Below, piece after piece: positions 49,901 through 62,763 of a stretch of DNA of 64,000 bases. The position numbers were made by a program, and so were the translations under genes. Where the stretch lies: contig CM065189.1 of the NCBI GenBank assembly GCA_033026295.1, positions 2,757,851 through 2,821,850 of the forward strand, given 5' to 3'. This DNA is from Channa striata. Taxonomy: Eukaryota; Chordata; Actinopteri; Anabantiformes; Channidae. Below the pieces are notes generated by a model. The model was not told where the DNA came from, made no database searches, and was given only the letters and a program-made list of their open reading frames with translations. Position 1 is the first letter of the stretch, and each line of letters starts with the position of its first letter.

Positions 49901-52900
49901 GTGAGTTAGAGGCAGAAATCCATCCACAATGAAGTGTGGCTGGTGTGCAAATCAGCCACACAGATACAAAGTTAAGCTGGCATTGGAATATTGGTGCAGT
50001 AGCTGCAGGGCGTATTCGAGGGTGTGCTACAAACAAACCCTCGGAATCAGCACTGTGCAGCTGATTCCCCATTTGATCTAGTGGACAACAACCTTTTGTG
50101 GTCATGTGACATTAAAGGCCCACAAATTATTTCTCTCTGTGTTTGGAATGTCTATGTGAGCTGTAAGCCAGAGGAGGTTGCCAGGTATGCGTGTTCATGA
50201 CTGTGAGGCAGGAAGAAGAGCAGATGTCAGAGGAGATGGTCAGGATGACTAATGAACCCGCGGAGGCAGAAGGACCAAGTGGACCAATCACAATTACAGT
50301 CTGTGTTGCAGCGAAAACTACTTATTGTATATTAATGGGAAGGTGTACGTCAAGCTATAGCTTAGGATATGTGGTTTCTGCACTACCGTTAGGGGAAGGA
50401 GGCCAGTCAAGATTGGTGGTTCTATGATTTTTCATTTCAAATATCTGCTTTCATTTGTTTCAGTTTTGTTTGTCAATTCTATGCACCTGCTTTTCTGGTG
50501 GCTGATTTGTGTGTGTGTCTCAGTCTGCGGTTGAAACACTTGTACAGTCAGTGTGTATACAAATGTCTTACTGAGCTGTTTTAGTTGGCAGCTCTGCTAC
50601 TGATCTATAGCTGCAGAGCAAGATGACTCTGTTAATATCAGTGCACATACATTAGCCCTCTCAGGTCCCAGTTCCTGTCTGGCTTATAGACTTATGTTGA
50701 CCCTGTCAGACTTGTATTAAGGTGCTCCTGGGACCCTTGGTTGGAATTACTTCTGTGCCTGACTACAAAGCGCCTCATTCTTACCAGAGAGAAGTCAGGT
50801 TATACCACTGTGCTGTGAAGCTTTCTTTTTCCTAATGGGTGTAGAGCTACCATGTATGAAACTCAGCTACTGAGGCTGCAGGTCACTGATGAAGATCTAG
50901 TCCAACAGGAATATGTTTTGTGCCATGCACATAACACACAGAATGACATAATAAATTGCACATATCTTGTTGGATTAGACCTAAAAATGTTGATCTAAAT
51001 GAAAACATTTTCACATAGTGATCTGAACGGATCTGTGTGGATTGCTCAGATCACTGTTGTGAGTAATATTGTGGATTCTTTCTGTGAAAGGGTAACATCA
51101 CTAATGTCTTTACTCATATTAATGTTGAGTTTAATATCCACTATTCAGAAACCCTCAGTTTTTTTAAAGCTATTTTAAATTTACATCCATTCTGTTTGCC
51201 CCTTGTGTGTCTCTTCTTCATTGGTCCTCCTCCTCCTTCCACCCCCCACCTTTCATCTTTGACACCCCCAAATCCTGCAGCACTCCAGGCTAAGTGCACT
51301 TTAAATGCAGATCAATACATGGTTACTGGTGACTGTTGATGTCTCAGCACATAGCAAACAGCCTGGTAGCAGCTGTGTATCTCTGTTTATTTAATGTGAG
51401 TTACAGAGAAATGCTTGTTTGTGGAAATGCAGAACTCCTACTGGTCAATTACAGAAGGCTTTGCTATTTTGTTTTTGTTTCACTTTACATCTGTGGACCT
51501 TAAATAAATTGAAAATTAAATTACCAAATTTAAACTATAGTTATTTTGTAATGATTTGTAATGATTGTTATTTTGGAATCTAATGTAGAGTTTTGTAATG
51601 ATCCAAGCTTATGATTTGTATTTATTTATTTATTTATATGATTACTTTTCCACATTTTGTACAATAAACTTAATAAAGGTTAACTTACTGTACGGAAGCC
51701 AAATAATTCATTAGTGCATATTTTACAATCATTACTGTATGATCTATACTACTGCATAATGCGAGTGTTATCTATTAAAGCCCTTCAGTTACAGATAAGT
51801 ATGTTCTTATCTGATGCTCCTCTCAACAAGAGGAAGAGCAGGTTTATTCTCAGGTTTGAGTCAGTGTAAACAAGATAGCAATGGATTTTAACAGTGTTGG
51901 AGAAGGAAGACCATCCAGCTATGGATTTGCTTTTCTTAATTAAAGCCCTAGGGTGCCGATAGGCATGGCTTGCCTTCACAGATATTCAAATTATTGCCAA
52001 ACAAATATTGACTGGACAAAATACATTTGGAGTAGGTTTTGTTTATATTACTGTCTAGTCTTCTACAAATATTAGAGAAACAAAAGTCATGGGCAGCATT
52101 TTATAAATTTGTCAGACAGTTATTGTACTGCACTGCAAACAAGGTCCATAGGGTTTAAAAGATTAAAAATACAATCACAGAGATATTAAAATGTGAGTTT
52201 AAAATTCAGAGTTTCATGAAACAACAAAGAAAAGCAACGGTCTAAATGATGATCTACAGTAAAATGACTCTCCTCGGTCTGGGTGTAACATATGAAGGAT
52301 GGGGCCCTGATAGTCCACTGCTATGGATGAGGTTTAGACATAAACATCTCATCTCTGCACTGTTTTTGTGGTAAGGGTTAAAACGCCACCTATGGTGGTC
52401 AAAGATGGCTTGGTAGTTGGTTTTATCACAGTATGTTAGGTATTTGGACTAACTAGGTTAAGTAGATCAGAAGGGACAGTCTTTATTTTTTCATAGGACT
52501 GGCCAATAAAATGACCTCGATTATTTTTACCAAACGATTCCCACAATAAAGATGATAATCTTGAGATGAGTGGTATTTGATAGATAAGTTTATCTGTTCC
52601 ACATCTTTGTGAACTCTGCTGCACACCCATTCTATAGAAAACTGCAGCCGGCTTATATAGCTGACACACATCAGGTCAAAGCAAAGACCATAAAACACAC
52701 ACAGGAGATGGAAATGAGCAAATGTGACTAGAGTCCCTGATGACACTAGGTGAGGTGAAGAGAGGTTACACACCTGGATTGCTGCTATCCTTCACAGTCA
52801 GGCTCTGCAATATAGCCCTCTACTGCAGAGGAGAATGGAAATTAGTTTTTACATGTGAAAAATAATTTGGGCACACAGTCAAGTGACTGAGTTAAGGTAA

Positions 52901-53293
52901 TGCGGTTGGCAACAATAGAATTTGTCGTTTTCCTTTGATATTTATTGCCTGTCATTAGGACAAATTGGTGACATTCTGACAGTTGCATTGGTGCAGACTG
53001 AAATGGGAAACCTTTAACCACTGCTGAAAATCTGACTCATGCATCATGATCTGTTTCCCTCTGTCCATCCTTTGAACCTGATAAAGGTCACCTTCAAAGC
53101 ATGTTTCACCTTCAAACTACACAATGTGTCAGCACAAAGGTACACAGCACTGCCCCACTTTCTGAGCCTTTAGTGAGCCTGGTTGCTCGATTGTTGTCAT
53201 TCATTTCTGCTTTATTTGCTCCTGCACAAATAACAATTTTTACACAAATAATACGTATTAATAGAGATTTAATTGAATTCAGTTTTATTCATT

Positions 53294-53365
53294 TAGGGCT
53301 GCAACTATTGATTATTATTTGTTTAAATCAATATTTAATTAACAATTAATTTATTACAAATAAAA
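53294..53365. mobile_element. Possible hAT MITE end
   Basis: tttagggctgcaactattg followed by AT-rich sequence resembles one terminal end of a frequent teleost hAT-derived MITE. The other end was not found. Confidence 0.3.
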
Positions 53366-54564
53366 AACAAATTCAGCAATCATTTATAATGTTTTATTTT
53401 GTTCAATCATTTTCTCTTTAAACAAACAAATACAACAGAGTCTGCACAACAGGCCATAATTCAAACCGTCTGACATACTGTGATGGAAACGTAACTGTAT
53501 TTAGAATAGACAGTAAGGTTGCAGACCTCTAGATCCCTTTATAGTCATAACTCTATCTTAATCTTTAGTCTGTTTGGCTCTTTTAGGGTACAGCAGTGAA
53601 ATGCTGACATTGTGCTTTGCGTTATGAGAAATAACCCACTTTCAACTTTAACCTGTTTCTGCACCTACGTCTGCAGAACATGCAGTGCCTCCTTTTTCCC
53701 CCAACTTCAAGCAGACATCCCTAATGATGGAGCTGCTGATTTACCAACATGTTCAGAGTATGCTAAGGTGGAGAGGTGCTCCCAGGAGCAACCAAATTCC
53801 TCTTTGTAAGCAAAGTGTTGGCGGTGGCCCACCTGGACTGGTCAGGGACATGGGGCATACTGAGACTGCATTGCCCAGGGTCAGATGAGGTGCATTTCAT
53901 TTGTAAAGTGAAGCTACCTTCAGGGGGGAGCTTGATTGCATTATCGGGCATGTTAGAAGGCAGGTGGCACAGCACTAGTTTGCTTCCAGGCTCTCTAGCA
54001 CAGTGAACCGGTTAACAAAGTGGACCAGAGAAGGCGCTTTGATTAACATCTGGTGGGCTGACTAACCACATGAGGTTCAGCCGGTGAAGGTGTGTTTTTC
54101 CCATGCCTCCTGTGCCAGTGGCAAGAAGCAGGCCCATGCCAGGGCAGGGACACAGTGTGGAACTGGATCTCTGGGGAGGTTACAGAGCTTAACCACAGTG
54201 TTACATTAAGATCCTGAGTCATGGACGAAACAGCCAGTTGGGTTGAGACTGGTCCATGTAGCCGATTAAGGGGGCCGATAAAACAATAAGTTATTTAAAT
54301 CCCAAGTGGTATTGACCTGATTTGGGTATATTCAAAAGGATATCAGCAACGTAAAAAAAAGCCGCTCATTTGCCAATCCTCCACTTCTGGAGGTCTCTGC
54401 CTCGCTTTGTTATCATTGTACTGTAACTGTGTGGAGCAGAGAGGAGGTTGCATTTTTTAATAGTTTGCAGTTGTATACCCTAAACTTAGCTCTGTAAGAT
54501 AAGCACATAAGAGCCACAGATGTGAAAATGCAGCTAAAAAGGCTTTCTGCATGATTTATACTTT

Positions 54565-54840
54565 TTTCAATTCAGCTTTATTAATATAGTGCCAATTCAC
54601 AAAAAGTCATCTCAAGCAACATTTCATAATAATTCACAACAATGTCACCTCGAGGCACAACTCTGCTGGGTCTGGGTGTAACAACAAATCCTCCTTGAGT
54701 AGGCAACAGTGGAGAAGAAAAACTCCCTTTAACTGAAAAATACTCCAGCAGGACCAGGAGACATGCTATCCAAGCCTCCTGTGACCAGAGCCAAAGACGC
54801 TCAGAGTACACACTACAAAGAAATGTTCTCTATACAATAG
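54565..54840 (-). mobile_element. LINE 3'-tail fragment (L2/Maui-like)
   Basis: The plus strand has ttcagctttattaatatagt, gccaattcacaaaaagtcat, then ctcccttttaactga-like text and a caggaccagg block, the tail and 3' UTR seen in the other copies. It is heavily diverged. Confidence 0.5.
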
Positions 54841-57110
54841 GCTGTAGAGCAGCAGAAGATGTAGACAGACAGACTGCCTCATGTAGACAGTCTACGGGCT
54901 TACAGACCTAAGACTGTCATTCGTTGAATTCAGTGAATTAGGTTTAGCTAGAGACATCTGATCTGACCTGTCACCATTACCTTCCAACAGCAATACGACT
55001 GGAAGCCACTAGTGTAAAGTGTTAACTTACACTGGGCTTTGCTAACCGGGCAGAACCACTTGTTCACATAGCTTCCTATAAGCTTTGACAAAAAAAAAAA
55101 GAAAAATCCACCGTGTGTGTTGTTGTGTGTGTAATGGCTTATCATGTTGTTTGTACACAGTTTCACAAGACATAAGACGCAGTTTGTCTTTTCCCTTCTA
55201 ACCTGCTTGCAGATTTTGGGTCCTCAGAATTGAAGCCTTCAAGCTGCTGTTTCCCAGCTGCTTCATTGCGAGCATTCACATGCTATCAATAGTAACCCCA
55301 GACTCACACGCAGGCTCCAAATCACAGCAGTGCATTGACCGATATGTTGTTCAATATTAATTATGAATCCACCAATCAGCCTCACTGCTCCTTTTGAATT
55401 AGTCAGCAGTGGGATATAGTGTTTAAATGAGCCTGACCAGACCTGAGGAAGAGCAGTCAACCACTCACTCTGTGTGTATGCGTGTGTTTTGGGGGGGTTG
55501 GCAGAGGAAGAAAACAATATGGCAGAATGAGTCAGACACACACGTACACAATTGTTAGGAAAGAATAAATGAACTGCTGAGACAAGGGAGAGAAACAGTT
55601 CAAACTTTACAGCTAGAACCTCTGTGTTAAATTCGTATGGACAATATAATCAAATGGTATTTGCATCTCTGTGAAACAGCAGAGAAGAAAGCACTTCCTG
55701 ACATGTATCACTTGTTACCCAGTAATGGTCTGACAGATTGATTGTTTAAAGAGTAAATGGCCTGAATGAATGTTTTTAGCCCTGGGTTTTAGCTGTGAAG
55801 ACACATTTAGGATTATTTCCATTGTATTATTTGATGCTAAAGGTACTTTGCTGTATGTTTTCTAATATGTCAAGGTGTAATCGGGCAATCAAGTGATAGA
55901 TGGAATTCTGAATGAATTCTGAACTGATTCAGAGTTCTGTCTTCAGTTTGCATCAATAAAACAAATGAGTTGACCTTGTTGTAAACATTCCTAATACATA
56001 CAGTAACATACTTGTTGACAGCCATCTACAGTACAAAGCAGGACAGCATTTGTGCAGAAATAGATGAAAGCACCTTAATCTTACGCTTTTCAAAGTCAGA
56101 AATCAGACGCAGCCAGTGTTTAATCAGTCCCATATAAAGAGGTTTCACCTTCACAGCAGTGAAACAGACAGCTGACCTCAAACAATGTGGACTAAAATAT
56201 TGTCTTCTGCACACACGACTGAAAATGCACATCATATCCAGTAAATGTCAGAGAGCCAGAAAATGGCAAAAGGCTAAACTGTGAAAAAAAGAGAATACTT
56301 GGAAAAAATGCCAAAAGAAAGAAATTATCCATAACTGCTTTACTATAACAAGACCTGCTATCAGTTATTTGTCCTCCTTCAGAGGAAATACTGTAGACTC
56401 TTCAAAAGCTGTCTTACTTGTCACACTGGGCACATATGTAAAGTTTTCTAGAGAAGGCAGCTGTCGGTCTAACTACTGCTAAAGCTGAGGCCCATGCAGA
56501 CATACAGCCCCTTGCAAAAATACGATCACAATTTAATGTTTATCCCAGATCTGAATAAGAGCCAAAGTCACTGTTATGTTATATTACAATTAATGGTGCG
56601 GTGCCACACTTAAGCAAATGATATTTAATGTTGAAACCAATGTGGAAATATATCACTGTGTCACTTGTGCTGTCAGTAATTAGGGCTTTATCAGAAAATG
56701 AAGTCTCTTATGTGGTGTCATACCTATTTGACAGGAACATGAACATTATTCTCTGGCATCTGAATGACTACAAGCATCACTTTAACAGCATGAAGAACTC
56801 TGTTGTATCTGTGTGGAAAGGGCTGAGCCTGCTGCAGGGTCATTGATTACGTTACGTTAATTAATATAGGTGTTTACATATAGAACAGTATCATGCCCCT
56901 TAAGTAAAAGAGTGGTGGCTGTGCCCTGTCTGCCGCTATCACAGACACAACAATCCGCTATAGATAAGCAGATCAGCTAAAACACACACAGTGTTTTGTT
57001 GGTAGATAGTCGGAGAATTGTGGCTCACAGAGAGGACATAATGTTTACGAAACTAGGAGGGAAGTCATTAAACTTTCATACTGAGAAAAAGGGCTCATCT
57101 GCCTCTGTCC

Positions 57111-57113
<3 letters not shown>

Positions 57114-57148
<35 letters not shown>
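57114..57148. repeat. (GT)n microsatellite
   Basis: 35 nt of TG/GT dinucleotide in ryr2 intron 1. Confidence 0.97.
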
Positions 57149-57151
<3 letters not shown>

Positions 57152-57698
57152 TTGGGACAAATTTAGTTTCAGTGCCATCGTTGTGAGGACATTTTGGCTG
57201 GTCCACACAACTTCAAAGGTCTTCTTGAGGGTCACGACTGGGTTTTGGCCCCATTGCTATTTCCCCTCCTAATGCAACACTACCTCCACATAGCTTGCAC
57301 CACACAGCACAACTTGCACACTACCACAGACGATTTCCCTGTATGATGGTCTCTCCTGATATACAACAGCGGGGACAGGCCCCATGAAGTCTTTTTCTTC
57401 TCACTGCTTCTGACTGTCTGATGTGGGCTTCCACATCTTCTTACTGTATACGCAGAGAAAATTCAGCATTTCAAGTCGTGGTTGTAGAATTTTAGCTGGA
57501 CACATAAACTATTGCCCATTTATTTTACAAACCACAGAAATCGAAAAGCTGTGCTCACTTCTTAATTTTTTTCTAAGACTCCTAACACTGAACATTGTTG
57601 CTCTGTTTTTGCATTAAATTAAATCATATTCACCATATAAAGTAAATGAGGGGGCCAGAAGATTAGAACCACCCCTTAATATAATGTGCTCCATTAAG

Positions 57699-57718
57699 CC
57701 CCCCCCACACACACACAC
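57699..57718. repeat. C-run and (CA)n simple repeat
   Basis: A run of C residues followed directly by CA dinucleotides. Confidence 0.85.
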
Positions 57719-59411
57719 TCTTACACACACTGACCTTAGTAATAAACACATGTAAACTGATGCGTTGTAACTGTAGCTAATATAAATATAGGCAGATACC
57801 AGATATTAAAGGAAAACAAACAAATGCTATCAGGATCAAGTATATAGTTTCTAATTTGAATCCAAATTCTGACACAGACGCAGTAAATGAACCGTGCGAA
57901 ACGTGTAGCTCCCATTAACACTTGAAACAGCAGTTGTTTTTATCCTTTAGGTATTCAGTTGTTGCCTGAATCTGCAGTGTGTGTTAATATAAACCTGTTT
58001 TGCTCCACAGGCCGGTCAGCATGTCCTTACATGGGGAACTTGGCTCCCCTGATGAATTTAGGACAGTGCTGAACTGGCAGAATGGGTACAGTAACTTTTA
58101 TACTAACACAAACAAGCTCTGCATGGCTGCTCCCAACTTTCGGAGCCATTCTGAGCCCCACTCACACATTCAGCTACATTTTGTATATCTGCATAAACAA
58201 AGCAGGAGGCATAATTCAACTTTTGCTCCCGGTTTATTGTTAGAAAAATGTTCTACCTGGTGTCCTGCTTTAGCCTGAAGATGTTCTTTAATACCAAGAA
58301 AAGGTATTTGGTTTTACCACACACCCAATGATTATTGGGTTTGTGCAAAATAGACAGGAAAGATTCTTACAACTTATGTGGTATTCACTTTCAAGTCTTT
58401 ATTGAAACTTTTGACATAACCTCTCAAATGAGGACCATATACTTTTAACTTTTGTCAACTTAGGCCTGTTGTTTGAAGACACTTTGTGGCGCCGCTTGGT
58501 GGTAGCAAGAACACATTACACATAACAGTAGAAAAACAAGATGCCGTCAATCTCAGCCAAGATGTTCTACAGCCGAGCCTGAGATAAAAATGGACAAGGT
58601 ACGAAACCTCATCAGGTGTTGTGGTTGAAACTTGTGTAGTAATGTTTAGTAATGTTGCAGTTTGACATGGCATGCAAACTTGACAACTTTTAGCAAACTA
58701 GTTAGGAAACTTTTAATTGAAAGTATTCATGTGAGGACACTGGGTGATGATTGCCGTGTATTATCCAGGTGAAGGGGTAAAAGTAATGACACAAGGTTTG
58801 GGAAGGCTTGGCAAAAGTTAACGTTTTCCAGGATATATAAGTATAAACAGTTTTTGCCTGTGGCACACACATGAAGATCATATCACCATAACGTTTAGTG
58901 CAGGTCATTCCAAAGGGTTCCCATGATTACAAGTGTTCCAAAAGCTCCACCGTGGTTCACTTTGTTAGGCTTATTATTGCAATAAGCCCTGCATTCCTGA
59001 GCTCACTACACATACTTAGTACCTAGATAACTTGAGAATAAGTAGACAATAAAAATGACAAACTTACAGTTCATATTTTCCAAAATTGATGCCAGTGGAA
59101 TAGTACTTTGTTTTCTCCTACTAGAGATGGTTGTCAAAACATACACTGGGGTAAAACAATCTGTAATGCATTTGGGAGTAAAGAGAGTAGATCTGAAACC
59201 TATGGAAGCAAGTCATCTGCAAAGAGTGTTTGTTTGGGAGCTCACTCTGGCCAAAGCCCTTTTGTACCTCTCCATACAAACGGAAATAGGCAAAGCCTTG
59301 TTTCCCCAGTGCGCCATTTTTTGAAGCAGTGGAGAATTTATTCAGAACCGTGTGCAATAAAACTGCATTCATTGATATATATCATTAAAGTACCATAGTT
59401 TTAGAGCCATG

Positions 59412-59520
59412 ACCACATGTCAAAGTCTCCCTGGGTAAGACATTGAACCCCCAAACTGCCCAAAGCAAGCTGCTGAAGGTGTGCAGGACAGTGCATTTAT
59501 TAGCCCCAGTCTCAAGGCTG
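59412..59520 (+). mobile_element. SINE body fragment
   Basis: acatgtcaaagtctccctgg followed by gtaagacattgaaccccc and then gcaggacagtgca resembles the body of the fish tRNA-SINE (usually gtcgaagtgtccttgggcaa). Head and tail are missing. Confidence 0.45.
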
Positions 59521-60784
59521 GTCCAAAGGGAAGAGCTGGACCAGGTTTTCGCATATAGTCAATGCATTTTCATTCATTGGAATTTCACACTGACAACATG
59601 AAATACTGAAATCCGGATTTAAAAAAGACCTACTACAGATTGTATTCTTTTTTGGTATTATCAAGCAGGCTGTAACTAATGTATGTAATGCATGGTGGTT
59701 GTTCCATACGAATGCAGCATTTATAGATAATTTTTAGTTAATAAAATTTGGGCTTAAGAATCTTTATCTGCAAAAGTAACAAGTACTGTAACTAAATTGG
59801 TAAAATAAATGGATGGGGTTTAATTTACAGTGTTTTTCCCTAAATTGTGTTGGATTCAAATTTAAAGCAGCAGAGATTTCAAGCATTCCATTAAAATACA
59901 ATTCCTGCAAAATTGTCCTTAAGTTCAGAGTTTGAGTAATTATATTCACCATGTCTGACATTTAGTAGGTGCACTTCCTTGAGTTAAACATTTGCCCTCA
60001 TATCCTCTGTCTAAAGTGAAGGAAAATGGAATTAAAAATATATTACTACAGACATGGCAGCAGACACTGTGAGGCACAGATGATATAAGAATCAGACAGA
60101 AACATGAGTGCTCGGGTTCTATTCTTGATCAGAGGGTGTGTTTCTTTGGGCTCCACAATGTTTAGAAATATTCAATTATAATGTCTGATTTGTCTTTGGC
60201 CCTGTTGCCAAGCACAGACAGATGCACAAATGTTGTGTGCACTCCTATGTTTCTGTGCACCTGGCCTAATTCATCCTCAGTGACTGAACAGTGGTTCCCT
60301 CTGGTTAAACTCCATGAAGTCATGAAACGTGCATGATCATTCCAGTCACAAAAGTTGCTAATGTTGAGCTCCCTGTCTTATCTTTATGTTGATAATATAT
60401 TAACCTTACTATAGTTTCTTTTTTCATCTTATTGTCAGAATTACATAAACACACACACTAATTTAAAACTCACATGTACAAACAACAGATGATACTAAAA
60501 CAGTCATCCTTGTAATCATGCACATTGTGTCAGTGAGCAGCTGGATAGGTTTAGCATTCAATATACATCAAGCAGCTACAGGAGATATTTTATATCATTT
60601 CAATTGCTGCAGAGCTGAATGGATGTTGCTTTTCTGTAGCTTCAAGCCCCCAGATGCCATTTTTATTCAGATTTGAATAAACCACCTTTGTCTGATCCTC
60701 ACTGCAGTGTGGACTCTTGCAGGGAGGATCAGGTGTGTAAAGGAGTGTGTGAGTGCATGTGAAAGAAAGGAAGAAAGCAAAAAG

Positions 60785-60807
60785 AGCAGCAGCAGCAGCA
60801 GCAGCAG
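60785..60807. repeat. (AGC)n trinucleotide repeat
   Basis: 23 nt of AGC repeat in the ryr2 intron. In one frame it reads as poly-Ser, but no gene is supported there. Confidence 0.9.
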
Positions 60808-61407
60808 TGTTGAGGAGGGAAGTGAGATAGCACGGCAGCCCTCACTTCTCTGTTTCTGTCTTCATCACTGCTTCTCACTGCAGTGCTCTTATGTAATCTG
60901 ATTGATCATAGCAGAATGTTCTAGTGCAGAGTGGATGAGAAGAAAGGAGAGGGAAAAGGCACAGAGCTGAAGAGAAGTGAGAAGGGGAAAAAATGAAATG
61001 AGCTGAAAGCATTGGGCAGAGACAGTAAGTAAGGAATGACTGAATGCACAAACCACCGTCTGTGTTTGCAGTGTGTCCTCTTGTCTGATCAACCGTCCCT
61101 AATTGCTTAAGAATGGCATTCATACTATTTTCCAGTAGCTGGCTATTTTCATGTTAAACATTCATGCTACTGTTCATTTATTGTCAGAAAAAAAACGTTG
61201 CCATGTAATTTTATTTATGATCACATGCCCACAAGCAGGGCTGAACTAGGCTTCCTAAGTCACTGAATATTGTTACTAAACAGAAATGGTCGCATCTATT
61301 TCTGTTGCAACTTTAGAAAAATTACAACAATAATTTGCATTCTGCAAACTTTTTTCTTCAGTTTAGGCTGGGGACACACCACATAGTAATATCTGTGCCA
61401 ACAGGTG

Positions 61408-61440
61408 GAAAAGTGCTATATAAGTGCAGAACATTTACCG
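61408..61440 (+). mobile_element. SINE tail fragment
   Basis: gaaaagtgctatataagtgc followed by agaacatttaccg corresponds to the 3' tail of the SINE at 26836-27045 (ctatataaatgc...catttacc). Confidence 0.45.
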
Positions 61441-62730
61441 TTCCTTAATCTTGAAACCTGTTAATGTAACTGTAACCCGACCTGAACATGAGCTACCTTT
61501 AGTTACACACATACAGCAGTACAGTATTGACAGGGCTCAGGAAGGGGAACGTCTGACCAGCCTGAAGCTCTGACCATCACCTGTGAGTACGACCACTCTG
61601 ATCTGCTGTTCAGCTTAGCTGATCGATGCACAGAAAGGATGACAGTATTAACAACACCATTACGATCTCTAGCTCCTTATCAAACACATCCCCTGTGAGT
61701 GCGAGCGGTGGGAAAATGGTACGTTAACACTGCTTTTGTAATAGGTTGTACATACACTGGCCCAGGTCTTTGTCACGCAAGCGCGTTTAGTGCTACATGC
61801 TCCTTGAACACATTAGATGGTCTTTGATGGACCTAGTTCTTTGATGTCTGCTTGATGTGTCACAGCCCTCACTTTAGCACTGTGAACCAGAGGCCAAGCA
61901 GGACAAACATCCACACAGTAATCTGCCAAAAAGGAGAGCCCCTTTAACAGGTCGGATTTTAGAAATGAACAGGATTTTAGTCAGCAACAGAAATGCCATC
62001 TCCACTGTCAAAGTCAAGTAACAGTTTATCACTTACACCGACAGTCTGCAGCTGCAAATTCTTCACATTTAACTACTTTCCTCTTTACTTGCAACCACAC
62101 ACACAATTTGTTCTAACTCCCAGAGTATAAAATATTATCCCGTGCAAATACATCCAAAGACAAATGATAGGAAATGATTCTTCAGATTATAAAACTAACA
62201 CGTTGGTCTCAAACTAAAGGAGCTATAAAACCTCACTTATTGGCCTCCTTGGTGAATACGAATATGTCTTTCTCATCTCACTATTTAGTGCTATTTAGCA
62301 AATGTTAGCATGATAAACACATGGATGTTGTGGAAACTAGATGCAAGTCTGCAAGCTCCCGGGTTTGTTTTTTGCACTGTGCAGCCAAATGCAGATGTTT
62401 GGCTACGTGTTTGCTGTCAGGGCAAGCAGAGCTCAAGGTTCTAACAGTCGCAGAGCTGAAAGTCAAAAGCTACTGAATTAACCTTGTTTTTAACATTTAT
62501 GAGATACTCTTAAGATATTATGTCACTAGTAGTATTAGGCTTATAGCAAATGCTTGACAGGATCAGTCTGACCCAATGTGAATTGCAGTCTATACAGAGC
62601 AGCTCCACAGGTGATCCACACACTAAAATGACTCTTTGTTGTCCTGCTTCCTACAAGAGTAAAAGTAGGATGAAGTTGTTCTTTTTTCTGTGCTGTGACC
62701 CTGAGCAGTTGTCGCATCAGCCTACATATA

Positions 62731-62763
62731 GGTGTGTGTGTGTGAGAGAGAGAAAAAGAGAGC
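62731..62763. repeat. (GT)n(GA)n simple repeat
   Basis: GT dinucleotides pass directly into GA-rich sequence. Confidence 0.85.

Noticed and set aside
50191..50427. 78-residue plus-strand frame with an acidic start
   Set aside because: No homology was recognised; part of it (gtggaccaatcacaattaca) resembles diverged MITE sequence.
60707..60901. Small frame with poly-Ser
   Set aside because: The poly-Ser is the (AGC)n repeat; there is no splice or homology support.
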